In this document: positions 26,938-34,721 of the stretch, piece by piece
Numbering within the stretch: position 1 is the first letter of the stretch
Layout: each line of letters opens with the position of its first letter
DNA from: Actinokineospora diospyrosa
Lineage (GTDB): Bacteria; Actinomycetota; Actinomycetes; Mycobacteriales; Pseudonocardiaceae
Reading direction: 5' to 3'
Assembly: GCF_024171925.1 (NCBI RefSeq)
Contig: NZ_JAMTCO010000006.1
Location: 186,001 to 250,000 of the forward strand
Length of the DNA: 64,000 nt
Notes under the pieces: generated by a model
Seen by the model: only the letters and a program-made list of their open reading frames with translations
Database searches by the model: none
Told to the model about the DNA's origin: nothing
Position numbers and translations under genes: made by a program

Positions 26938-27978
26938 ATGTCTGTTGAGCAGTCCTTGTTCCCCGCCGCGTCGAGCATTGCCTACCGCAGTGCTGACGCG
27001 GACACCTACCAAGCTCCCGTGCAGCTACGAGATCTGGAGAAAGAGCTGCCACTTCGAGTGCTATCCCAAGAGGACTTCGCGTCCTGGCAGGCCTACGGGT
27101 ACGTCGTCGTACGCGAGGCCATCGCGCGCGAGTCAGCACTTCGATTGCTCGACTTCGCCTGGGAGTTCCAAGGTCTGGACCCGGCGCGGCCCGAGACCTG
27201 GTACCCCGAGCGCGAGTACCGCTCCGAGCTCGACCGCGACCTGCACGTCTACGGGTTCGTGGAGGCGTACCACCACCAGCTCCTCTGGGACAGCAGGCAG
27301 ACGCAGCGGGTCTACGACGCGTTCGTGGACGTGTGGGACTGCGCTGAACTCTGGGTGACCCTCGACCGGCTCAACCTGAACCCGCCGAACGTCGGCAACC
27401 GCGACCGCGCGCTGATCGCGCCGACGGGCCGCGGCTTCGACATGGACCTGCACTGGGACGTGGACACCACCGCGGCCCGCCCGCCGCAGCGGGTTCAGGG
27501 CATCATCGCGCTCGAGGACACCCGGCCGGAGCTGGGCGGGTTCCAGTGCTGCCCCGAGCTGTTCCACCGCTTCGACGAGTGGAAGGCCACCCAACCCGGG
27601 GACCGCGACCCGCTGCGGCCGCGGATCGACCGCGCCGAGTTCCCGCTCGTGCGGCCGGTGTTGCGCGCCGGTGACCTCCTGATCTGGAACGGCTTGGTGG
27701 CGCACGGCGTCGCCCCCAACACCTCCACCGACGGTGTCCGAGCGGCGCAATACCTGGCGATGATGCCCGCCCTCGAGGCGCACGAGGAGTTGCGCCGCTC
27801 GCGGGTCGAGTCCTGGCGCACCTTGGACACACCCACCTGGAACCCCACCCTCCTCGGCGATGCCCGGCGCCCCGAGGCCCTCCGCTACGGCACTGCCGAG
27901 CTGTCCGAGCTGGGGGAGAAGCTGCTCGGGCTGACACCGTGGCACGCTGGAGAGGTCGAATGCACCCGATCTGCCTGA
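26938..27978 (+). CDS. Fe(II)/2-oxoglutarate dioxygenase, phytanoyl-CoA hydroxylase (PhyH) family
   Basis: A 346-residue oxygenase expected to hydroxylate or desaturate an intermediate of the operon. The iron triad is visible: His172 and Asp174 in DLHWDVD, and His256 in NGLVAHGVAPN. A downstream Arg in GVRAAQYL would bind 2-oxoglutarate. The N-terminal FASWQAYGYVVVREAIARESALRLLDFAWEF is the usual PhyH opening. The start ATG 26938 follows GCGAGGTGAACCC. Its 3' end overlaps the next gene by 19 bases, marking it as first gene of a coupled operon. The substrate is unknown; a peptide or amino-acid derivative is possible given the context. Confidence 0.87.
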   Translation: MSVEQSLFPAASSIAYRSADADTYQAPVQLRDLEKELPLRVLSQEDFASWQAYGYVVVREAIARESALRLLDFAWEFQGLDPARPETWYPEREYRSELDRDLHVYGFVEAYHHQLLWDSRQTQRVYDAFVDVWDCAELWVTLDRLNLNPPNVGNRDRALIAPTGRGFDMDLHWDVDTTAARPPQRVQGIIALEDTRPELGGFQCCPELFHRFDEWKATQPGDRDPLRPRIDRAEFPLVRPVLRAGDLLIWNGLVAHGVAPNTSTDGVRAAQYLAMMPALEAHEELRRSRVESWRTLDTPTWNPTLLGDARRPEALRYGTAELSELGEKLLGLTPWHAGEVECTRSA

Positions 27979-29261
27979 CCCTGCCGACCAACCGCGACTG
28001 TGTCGCCACCATCGGCGCGATGCTGGCGGAAGCCGCCTACGCCGTCGAGAACTTCGACGTCCAGGTAGACCTGCTGATCCTGGATTCCTGTGGTGAGCGC
28101 GAGTTCGCCGCGCACGCGGCCGCCGCCGCCACCACAATCCCTGGCGTCACGGTCCACCACCTGGACGAAGCACGCCAACGGGAGTTCCTGCGCGAGGCCA
28201 TTGCGGAATCCGGTGTGCGGCAACCGGGGCACGTGCTCGACCTGATGCTGCCCACGGGCGTGTCCTACGGCGCGTGCACCAACCGCGCGTTCCTCATCGC
28301 CTCCGCCCTCGGCTGCGTGTCCTTCCACCGCCGCGATTCCGACAGCCGCTACCAGGAGTTCGATGGCGCACCGGTGTTCCCGATCCACCACGAGCTCACC
28401 TCGATCGGTCTGCGCGCGGGCGAAGCGACGCGCGTGAGCGAGGTCGCGCTGGATCCCGTGCACGCGAACAAACCCGTGGTGTTGGTCGGCGCCTCCTTCA
28501 TCGGTGACCTGTCGGTGGACATCGCGGAGATCCGTGAGCTCGATCCCGAGGCGTACGAGGACATCGTGGGCCTGTGGGCACCCGCCGACGCGACCGAGGG
28601 GGAGAAACGGGAGCTGGTCGCGGAGTCGTTCACCGGCGCGGGAACAGAACCGTTCACCGGCGACCGCTCGATCCTCACGATTGTCGACCCGATGCGGGTG
28701 GACATGTGCAACATCGCGTTCCACGACGTGCAGGAACTCGTGCCGCTGCCGCCCGCGACCGACACGATCGGCAGCGACTACTTCCTGCTGCACCTGATCC
28801 GCACCGCGGCGCTGCCCGGCGTGCTGCACAACCGGCACATAGTCAACTTCCACACCCCGGAGCGCAAGACCGACGCCGGGTTCGCCGACTACCACCTGCG
28901 CCTGGCCAAGTTCTTCCTGTCGATGCTGTACCTGCGTGCCGTATACGACGGGATGGCCGCGGCGGGGGAGACCCTGCTCGACGAGGGGAACCGGGTCCGG
29001 CCCGGCGCCGTCGCCGAGCTGGTGCGGCGGAGCACCCGGCTGGACGTCGCGGACAACGTGCGGCGCTTGGAAGTCCTCGATGCGGCGTACCGGCGGCTGG
29101 GCGGCAAGTACGCCCGTCTCGCCGACACGCTCATCGACCGGCGCGACCAGCTCCTGGACGAGGCGCGCGCGGACATGGCGGACTTCGCGGTGCTGATCGA
29201 CGCCTGGGCCCCGCTGGTCGGCGCGGCCGCGCGCATCGGCTTGGGAGCGCGGCGCCGATGA
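27960..29261 (+). CDS. GT-A-like protein, possibly DUF6271 family
   Basis: A 433-residue soluble protein. The opening MHPICLTLPTNRDCVATIGAML followed by VDLLILDSCGE resembles the first Rossmann strands of family-2-like glycosyltransferases. HRRDSDSRYQ provides a DxD-type motif for metal/nucleotide-sugar binding, and IVDPMRVDMCN and IGSDYFLLHLI are further conserved-looking blocks. I recall actinobacterial proteins of this type under DUF6271, but could not check. ATG 27960 has GGAGAGG upstream and begins inside the dioxygenase gene. Its stop overlaps the decarboxylase start (ATGA). Glycosyl transfer is an inference from the DxD and the fold pattern. Confidence 0.65.
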   Translation: MHPICLTLPTNRDCVATIGAMLAEAAYAVENFDVQVDLLILDSCGEREFAAHAAAAATTIPGVTVHHLDEARQREFLREAIAESGVRQPGHVLDLMLPTGVSYGACTNRAFLIASALGCVSFHRRDSDSRYQEFDGAPVFPIHHELTSIGLRAGEATRVSEVALDPVHANKPVVLVGASFIGDLSVDIAEIRELDPEAYEDIVGLWAPADATEGEKRELVAESFTGAGTEPFTGDRSILTIVDPMRVDMCNIAFHDVQELVPLPPATDTIGSDYFLLHLIRTAALPGVLHNRHIVNFHTPERKTDAGFADYHLRLAKFFLSMLYLRAVYDGMAAAGETLLDEGNRVRPGAVAELVRRSTRLDVADNVRRLEVLDAAYRRLGGKYARLADTLIDRRDQLLDEARADMADFAVLIDAWAPLVGAAARIGLGARRR

Positions 29262-30451
29262 GCGGGACCGACCTCATGGCGGCGCTCGCCGCGGCGTCGA
29301 CGGACCGCGTCCTGTTCGACCTCGACGGGATCCGCGCGACTTACCGGAACCTGACCGATGAACTGCCGGGCGTCGAGGTCAAGTTCGCGATGAAAGCGTG
29401 CCCGGTGGACGAGGTGATCGCCGGGTTGGCCGCCCGCGGCGCCGGTGTCGACGCGGCGAGCCCGGGGGAGATCGCGCAAGCGCTCTCGGCGGGCGTGGCG
29501 GTCAGCGATGTCCACTTCGGAAACACGGTGAAATCGGACCAGGACATCGTGGCCGCCTATCGCCTCGGCGTTCGGGACTTCGCCACCGACAGCCTTGAGG
29601 ACGTCACCGCGATCGCCCGGCACGCCCCCGGTTCCCGGGTGTTCTGCCGCCTCGCGACGGACGGCGCAGGGGCCCTGTGGCCATTGAGCCGCAAGTGCGG
29701 GTGCTCGGTACCGGACGCTGTGCGCGTGCTGGACCGCGCGCGACAGCTCGGTCTGAAACCGTCCGGATTGTCCGTCCACATTGGTTCGCAGCAGATGTCG
29801 ACCACCGCTTGGCGTGCCGCGTTCGACAGGCTCGCGGACGCCATCGTCGCGCTGCGCGGGCGGGGCATCGCCCTCGACCACGTGAACCTCGGTGGCGGTC
29901 TCCCCGCGCTGACCTACCTCGACCGACGCGGCGAGCCGCTGCGGCCGCCCCTGTCGGGGATCTTCGAGGCGATCCGGTCCGGCATCGGCCACCTGCGGGG
30001 CGTGTCGCCGGTACCGTTGCGGTTCCTGGTGGAACCGGGCAGGCACCTCGTCGCCGACCACGGCGCCATCCGGGCGCACGTGGCCCGGCTGACCTCCCGG
30101 CAGCTGCTCGACGGCGGCCAAGAGCGGTGGCTCTACCTGAGCTGCGGCAAGTTCAACGGCCTGTACGAGACCGACCAACTGCGCTACAGGCTGGTGTTCC
30201 CCGCCAGTCCGGCCGCCGACTTCGTGCCCGCGATGATCGCCGGACCCACCTGCGACAGCGACGACGCCTTCGGCGGCGACGGCGGTCCGGTTCGGGTTCC
30301 TCGCGACCTGCGCTCCGGCGACCCGGTCTGGATCATGGCGTGCGGTGCGTACTCGATCAGCTACATGACGCGCGGGTTCAACGGGTTCGGGCCGCTGCCT
30401 TACGAGATCGTCCAAGCGCACGACCGCGAGCAGGCGCCGTGCCCAGCATGA
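29258..30451 (+). CDS. fold-type III PLP-dependent decarboxylase (ornithine/diaminopimelate decarboxylase family)
   Basis: A 397-residue enzyme related to ornithine, diaminopimelate and carboxynorspermidine decarboxylases. The PLP lysine is Lys46 in VKFAMKACP, GLSVHIGSQ provides the His stacking the cofactor, NLGGGLP binds phosphate, FLVEPGRHLV is the conserved EPGR, and Cys332 lies in GPTCDSDD, the trans-subunit active-site motif. It would decarboxylate an amino acid or a peptide-derived residue. It overlaps its neighbours by 4 bases on both sides. The substrate-specificity helix cannot be read reliably by eye. Its position between the GT-A-like protein and a GNAT suggests making and then capping an amine. 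Confidence 0.9.
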   Translation: MSGTDLMAALAAASTDRVLFDLDGIRATYRNLTDELPGVEVKFAMKACPVDEVIAGLAARGAGVDAASPGEIAQALSAGVAVSDVHFGNTVKSDQDIVAAYRLGVRDFATDSLEDVTAIARHAPGSRVFCRLATDGAGALWPLSRKCGCSVPDAVRVLDRARQLGLKPSGLSVHIGSQQMSTTAWRAAFDRLADAIVALRGRGIALDHVNLGGGLPALTYLDRRGEPLRPPLSGIFEAIRSGIGHLRGVSPVPLRFLVEPGRHLVADHGAIRAHVARLTSRQLLDGGQERWLYLSCGKFNGLYETDQLRYRLVFPASPAADFVPAMIAGPTCDSDDAFGGDGGPVRVPRDLRSGDPVWIMACGAYSISYMTRGFNGFGPLPYEIVQAHDREQAPCPA

Positions 30452-30957
30452 GGATCCGGCACCTGGTCGCCGAGGACTGGGCGGCGATCGCGGCGCTGGA
30501 GGCCGCCACTTACGGTGCCTTGTCGGAGGGGCGCACCGTGTTGCAGTCGCGGGCGGTCGCCTCCCCGGAGACGTGTTTCGTCCTCGACGCCGGGGAGCGG
30601 ATCGCGGGTTACGTGCTGTCGTTGCCGTACCCGGACCACCGGTTCCCGGACCTGTCCGAGCCGGAGTTCACCGTCCACGGGCGGGCGAACCTGCACCTGC
30701 ACGACCTGGTGATCGCACCGGCGTCGCGGGGTCACGGGTTCGGCGCGCTGCTGGTGGACCGGGTGATCGAGGCCGCGGTGGGCGCTGAACGGGTGTCCCT
30801 GGTCGCGCTCGAGGGGACTGGGGCGTTCTGGACCGCGCGCGGGTTCCGGGCGCTCCCGGCGGTGGCGACGCCGGGCTACGGTCCCGGCGCGGTGTACATG
30901 TCCAGGCCGATCACCCGGCGGGTCGAGTCCGCCGGTGGAACACGGAGGTCACAGTGA
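30448..30957 (+). CDS. GNAT-family N-acetyltransferase
   Basis: A 169-residue acyltransferase. The acetyl-CoA-binding motif A is LHDLVIAPASRGHGFGALLVDRVIEAA, with the R/Q-x-x-G-x-G/A loop as RGHGFG. GTGAFWTARGFRAL is motif B. It likely acylates an amine, plausibly the product of the decarboxylase just upstream, or gives self-protection. Start ATG 30448 overlaps the decarboxylase stop; an in-frame GTG at 30439 is an alternative. The stop overlaps the MFS GTG (GTGA). Confidence 0.87.
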   Translation: MRIRHLVAEDWAAIAALEAATYGALSEGRTVLQSRAVASPETCFVLDAGERIAGYVLSLPYPDHRFPDLSEPEFTVHGRANLHLHDLVIAPASRGHGFGALLVDRVIEAAVGAERVSLVALEGTGAFWTARGFRALPAVATPGYGPGAVYMSRPITRRVESAGGTRRSQ

Positions 30958-32114
30958 CGGGTCCGGTGGGGTTCCCCCGACAGTTGCTCGCGATCGCGGC
31001 GCTGTTCAGCCTGCTCGGTTTCCAGTACTCCACCTGGGCCTCGCGGATTCCCGCGCTGGCCGATCGGATGGACCTCGACCCGCGCGAGGTCGGCTTGCTC
31101 TTGCTGGCAACGGGTGTTGGCGCGGCGGGGTCGTTCCCCCTTGTGCGGTACCTGATGCGGCGGCTGGGCTCGCGCGACCTGGCGTGCCTGTCGGGTTTGT
31201 TGCTCGGCGGGGTGCTGATCGCGCTCAGCGCGACGCCGAGCTTCGCCGTGGCACTGGTGGTCATGGCCTTCGACGGGGTGGTCGTGGCCTGCCTCAACGT
31301 GGCGATGAACGCCCAGGGCGCGGCGCTGGAGGTCCGGCACGGGCGCAACGCGATGGCCCGGTTGCACGCGACCTTCAGCGGTGGCTCCCTGGTCGCCGCG
31401 CTCGTGGCGTCCGCGGTGACCTCGGTGACCGAGGACCTGTGGGTGCACTTCGGGATCGCGCTGGTCGTCGTGCTGGCGTTGCTCGCCCTCGCCCGACCCG
31501 CGTTGCTGACCTCGGACATCGAGCCGGAGGAGAAGCCGCGCCGCGGCCGGTTCGCCCTGCCCGCGGCGGCCACGCTGTGGCTCGGGGCGGCGATGGTGTT
31601 CGGCACCATCACCGAAGGTGCGATGAACGACTGGTCGGCACTGTACCTTGAGGACATCGCCCAGGCCCCAGCATCCCTGGCCCCTTTGGGTATCGCGGTC
31701 GTGTCCGCCATGATGCTGGTGGCCCGCCTCTTCGCTGACGGCTGGCGCACCCGCTTCGGCGACGGCGCCGTGGTCCGCGTGGGCGCCACCCTGGCGGGGA
31801 TCGGCTTGGCCGCGGCCCTGCTGATCGGCGGTGTCGTCCCGGCGCTCATCGGCTTCGCCTGCGTGGGCCTCGGCATCGCCGCGGTTACCCCCTGTGTCTA
31901 CGTGGCCGCCGCCCGTCAGGGATCGGACGCGTTGACTTTGGTGGCGGCGATGGGCGTGACCGGCCTGCTGGGCGGGCCGCCGATCATCGGGTTCGTGGCG
32001 GGTGCGGGCAACCTGGCTTGGGGCATGGCCGTGGTCGCGGTGTCGGCGCTGGTGGTCGCGGTGTGCGCCCTGCGGATCCACTGGCCCACCCGGGCTGTCG
32101 CACCGGTCGAGTAG
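30954..32114 (+). CDS. MFS transporter
   Basis: A 386-residue membrane protein with about twelve hydrophobic segments (LLAIAALFSLLGF, GLLLLATGVGAAG and others). The opening with YSTWASRIPALADRM and the MNAQGAALEVRHGRNAMARLHATFSGGS loop is typical of the FucP/YbjJ-like MFS subgroup, often annotated as small-molecule exporters. GTG 30954 overlaps the GNAT stop, so it is translationally coupled. It is the first of two different MFS transporters in the operon, one or both probably exporting the product. Confidence 0.88.
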   Translation: MTGPVGFPRQLLAIAALFSLLGFQYSTWASRIPALADRMDLDPREVGLLLLATGVGAAGSFPLVRYLMRRLGSRDLACLSGLLLGGVLIALSATPSFAVALVVMAFDGVVVACLNVAMNAQGAALEVRHGRNAMARLHATFSGGSLVAALVASAVTSVTEDLWVHFGIALVVVLALLALARPALLTSDIEPEEKPRRGRFALPAAATLWLGAAMVFGTITEGAMNDWSALYLEDIAQAPASLAPLGIAVVSAMMLVARLFADGWRTRFGDGAVVRVGATLAGIGLAAALLIGGVVPALIGFACVGLGIAAVTPCVYVAAARQGSDALTLVAAMGVTGLLGGPPIIGFVAGAGNLAWGMAVVAVSALVVAVCALRIHWPTRAVAPVE

Positions 32115-32177
32115 CCCGCTCCCGGGGTGCCGCAGTCTCGGGCGTTGCCCGGTTGACGGTGGCGGTTGGATGGGGCG

Positions 32178-33353
32178 GTGGCGGAGACCAAGGGAGCGGT
32201 GCGCGGGCAGCTGGGGCTGCTGCTGGGCGCCAAGGCCGTGTCGGACATCGGGTACGCGTTGGACTTCGTGTGCCTGTCGATCTTCGTGTGGGAGTCCACC
32301 CGGTCGACGTTGGCGACCGGGTTGGTGAGCGTGGCGCTGTACGCGGGGCAGATCCTCGGCGGCAGGCTCGGGCACGCGTACGGGGCCCGGTGGGACCGCC
32401 GGTCGGTGATGGTCGTCGCCGACCTGGTGCGGATGGCGGCCCTGCTGACCCTGGCCGTGCTCCCCGGGCAACCGCAGCTCTACGTCGCGGTGTTCCTGGT
32501 CGGGATCGGGCGGTCGGTGTTCGAGGGGACGCTCAGCGCGGCGACGCCGGTGTTGGCGGGGGAGCGGGCGCAGTTCGTCAACAGCGTGCTGGCGGGCATC
32601 AAGGGCATCGGGTTCATGGCGGGCATGAGCCTGTCCGCGGTCGCTGTGCCGGTGATCGGCTTCCAAGGGGTGTTCGCCCTCGACGCCGCCAGCTACGCGC
32701 TGTCCGCTCTGGTGCTGTTGGCCATCCGGATCCCGTTCCGCGACAGCGAGCCCGCCACACCCGCTGACAGCAAGAAGCTCCTCTGGCCGCTGGTCGTCGC
32801 CGCCGGGTTGGTGCCGCTGTTCGTGGTCCGGTGCCTGGACGCGTTCGGCAGTTCGTCGCAGCACGTCGGCATCCCGGTTCTGGGCAGCGAGCTGAGCCCC
32901 GACACGCCCACCGAGGCCGCGGGCGTCATCTGGGGGGTCTGGGCGGCCGGTCTGCTCGCCGCCGGGTTCGTGTTCCGCCCGCTGGCGACCAAGGTCATCG
33001 CCCGCGCCCCGGGCGTGGTGTTCTGCCTGGCCACGGTCCTCATGTCGCTCGGCTTCATCGGCATCTTCTGGTTCGACGAGTGGCCGTTGCGGCTGGCAGG
33101 CGCCGCGCTCGCCGGGATCGGGGACGCGTTCAGCGAGGTCGCGTTCAAACAGGCCGTGCAGCGCTTGCCCGACCAGCAGCGGGGGCAGGCGTTCGGCCTA
33201 TCGCAGATCGTGGTGAACAGCGGTTTCATGGCCGGGCTCGTCGCCACCAGCTTCCTGCTCACCCCCGACTTCGTGCCCGAGTGGGTGCTGATCCTGCACG
33301 GCGTGCCGATGCTGGTCGCGGTCGCGGCGATCGCCCGGGTGCGTGCCCGGTGA
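32178..33353 (+). CDS. MFS transporter (macrolide-efflux-like)
   Basis: A 391-residue second transporter, not closely similar to the first. GYALDFVCLSIFVWESTRSTLATGLV and GARWDRRSVMVVADLVRMAALL follow the MFS_3/MefA-type pattern, with the DRR loop between helices 2 and 3. It starts at GTG 32178 with a purine-rich GGATGGGG upstream; a TTG 12 bases earlier is less likely. It is separated by 63 bases from the previous gene and overlaps the next by GTGA. Probable role: export or immunity. Confidence 0.86.
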   Translation: MAETKGAVRGQLGLLLGAKAVSDIGYALDFVCLSIFVWESTRSTLATGLVSVALYAGQILGGRLGHAYGARWDRRSVMVVADLVRMAALLTLAVLPGQPQLYVAVFLVGIGRSVFEGTLSAATPVLAGERAQFVNSVLAGIKGIGFMAGMSLSAVAVPVIGFQGVFALDAASYALSALVLLAIRIPFRDSEPATPADSKKLLWPLVVAAGLVPLFVVRCLDAFGSSSQHVGIPVLGSELSPDTPTEAAGVIWGVWAAGLLAAGFVFRPLATKVIARAPGVVFCLATVLMSLGFIGIFWFDEWPLRLAGAALAGIGDAFSEVAFKQAVQRLPDQQRGQAFGLSQIVVNSGFMAGLVATSFLLTPDFVPEWVLILHGVPMLVAVAAIARVRAR

Positions 33354-34450
33354 CCGCGTACCTGGACTACGCGGGCATGGGCAAGCTGCGCCCCCGGGCC
33401 GTGGCCGCGATGCAAGAGGCGCTGGTGGACGTCTTGCCGCACGGTAGCGCCGAGGTCGGTCGGATCTTCCCCGCCCGTCGCCGCGCCCGCGCGCTGGCCG
33501 CCGGGTTGCTCGACTGCTCGACCGACGAGATCGCCTTCGTCACCAACACCTCCACCGGCCTGCACCTGGTCGCCGACGGCCTCGACTGGCGCGCGGGCGA
33601 CGAGGTCGTCGTGTTCGACCGGGACTTCCCGGCCAACGTCCACCCGTGGCGGATGCACGACGTCCGGTTGGTGTGGGTACCGATGCGCGACGGCGGGTAC
33701 CGGATGGAGGACGTCGAGGCGGCGATCAGCCCCGCCACCCGGTTGGTCGCGGTCAGCCACGTCAACTTCGCGACCGGGTTCCGCGTCGACCTCGACGCGG
33801 TGTGCGCGCTCGCGCACCGGGTCGGCGCCCTGGTGAGCGTCGACGCCGTGCAGAGCCTCGGGGTGCTGCCGCTGTCGGTGGCCGACACCCCGGTCGACTT
33901 CCTCGCCGCCGGGGCGCACAAGTGGCTCTGCGGTCCGGTCGGCACCGGTATCTTCTTCAGCCGCCGCGAGCACCTGCCCCACCTGCGCTTACCCGGCGGG
34001 TGGTTCGGGTTCGAGGGCGCCAACGACATGCTCACCAAGGGCGCGGGCCACTTCCGCTACGACCTGTCACCGCTGCCGACGGCCGCGCGCGCCGAGGGGG
34101 GCATGTACAACGTGCTCGGCATGGTCGGTTTGGCCGAGACCCTGGCCGAACTGTCCGAAGTGGGCATCCCGGCGATCGCCGAGCGGGTGCGCCATTTGAC
34201 ACAGCGGCTCTGCGACGGACTGCGCAGCGCGGGCTGCGCCATTTCCGCGAGCACCGGTGGCGACGACTGGTCCGGGATCGTCGGTTTCACGCACCCGACA
34301 AGGGAATCCGTCCCGTTCGCGCAGGAACTGGTCGCCGCGGGCTACCACGTGTCGCACCCGGACGGGCTGGTCCGGGTGGCCCCGCACCACTGGACCGACG
34401 AGGCTGAGGTGGACGCCTTCCTGCGGGCGATCACGCTTCGTATTCGTTGA
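33350..34450 (+). CDS. class V aminotransferase / cysteine desulfurase-like PLP enzyme
   Basis: A 366-residue fold-type I enzyme. The PLP lysine is Lys191 in AAGAHKWLCGPVGTG. SVDAVQSLG carries the Asp and Gln contacting the cofactor. The N-terminal YLDYAGMGKLRPRAVAAM and FVTNTSTGLHLVADGL match class V enzymes (cysteine desulfurases, selenocysteine lyases, isopenicillin-N epimerase-like proteins). Typical NifS/SufS C-terminal catalytic-Cys loops are not evident, so lyase, epimerase or transaminase chemistry is as likely as desulfuration. GTG 33350 overlaps the MFS stop. It lies 109 bases upstream of the cysteine-containing peptide gene, which may be its substrate. Confidence 0.85.
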   Translation: MTAYLDYAGMGKLRPRAVAAMQEALVDVLPHGSAEVGRIFPARRRARALAAGLLDCSTDEIAFVTNTSTGLHLVADGLDWRAGDEVVVFDRDFPANVHPWRMHDVRLVWVPMRDGGYRMEDVEAAISPATRLVAVSHVNFATGFRVDLDAVCALAHRVGALVSVDAVQSLGVLPLSVADTPVDFLAAGAHKWLCGPVGTGIFFSRREHLPHLRLPGGWFGFEGANDMLTKGAGHFRYDLSPLPTAARAEGGMYNVLGMVGLAETLAELSEVGIPAIAERVRHLTQRLCDGLRSAGCAISASTGGDDWSGIVGFTHPTRESVPFAQELVAAGYHVSHPDGLVRVAPHHWTDEAEVDAFLRAITLRIR

Positions 34451-34494
34451 CAGAAAAGGTGTTGCGTGCTCATTACGGTGGGGTTGCCCGGCTC

Positions 34495-34523
34495 TTGTTC
34501 GGCCCGAAACCGCTTGCTATGTT
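34495..34523 (+). promoter_or_regulatory. candidate promoter for the 29-residue peptide gene
   Basis: TTGTTC (34495-34500), a 17-base spacer and TATGTT (34518-34523) give a good sigma-70-type match. Transcription would start about 30 bases before the peptide ATG at 34560. A perfect TTGACA at 34447-34452 lies further upstream but lacks a good -10. A dedicated promoter inside the operon fits a precursor needed in excess. Confidence 0.5.
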
Positions 34524-34559
34524 CCGATCCACCGGACCCCCGAACGAAGGAGCAGCGAA

Positions 34560-34649
34560 ATGGCCTACGAGACCTGGGAATCACTCGCGGACGAGGTCGA
34601 GATCAGCACCGGCGCGGCGGACTGCTGGGTGTGCCTGGTCGACGCCTGA
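34560..34649 (+). CDS. 29-residue candidate precursor or scaffold peptide with a CWVC motif
   Basis: The ATG is preceded by GAAGGAGCAGCGAAA, a strong ribosome binding site. The peptide begins MAYETWESLADEVEI, an acidic helix-prone leader-like part, and ends ADCWVCLVDA, with both cysteines and a second Trp in the last eight residues. This split between an acidic amphipathic N-terminus and a short residue-rich C-terminus is typical of RiPP precursors and of peptide scaffolds used by tRNA-dependent ligases. It sits between a PLP enzyme and a TPR protein/aminopeptidase pair, with its own promoter and a downstream hairpin. No homologue is known to me. It could instead be a regulatory leader peptide. 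Confidence 0.65.
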   Translation: MAYETWESLADEVEISTGAADCWVCLVDA

Positions 34650-34662
34650 TCCGTTCCGGCGG

Positions 34663-34687
34663 CCCCGCGGGCACATCCGCCGCGGGG
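34663..34687 (+). terminator. hairpin between the peptide gene and the TPR gene (attenuating terminator)
   Basis: CCCCGCGG (34663-34670) and CCGCGGGG (34680-34687) form a perfect 8-bp GC stem around a 9-base loop, 14 bases after the peptide stop and 35 bases before the TPR start. There is no T-tract. Partial terminators in this position are common after RiPP precursor genes, where they raise precursor transcript over enzyme transcript. Confidence 0.6.
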
Positions 34688-34721
34688 TTCGCCCGCCACC
34701 GCTGACAGGAGCCCTGAGTCG

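Noticed and set aside
30876-32864. Long minus-strand open frame antisense to the GNAT and MFS genes
   Set aside because: The translation is His/Gln/Arg/Gly-rich and motif-free, and the plus strand encodes clear GNAT and MFS proteins.
34560-34649. Lasso-peptide precursor reading of the 29-residue peptide
   Set aside because: No Asp/Glu at ring position 7-9 after a plausible leader boundary, and no lasso cyclase or B1/B2 proteins nearby.
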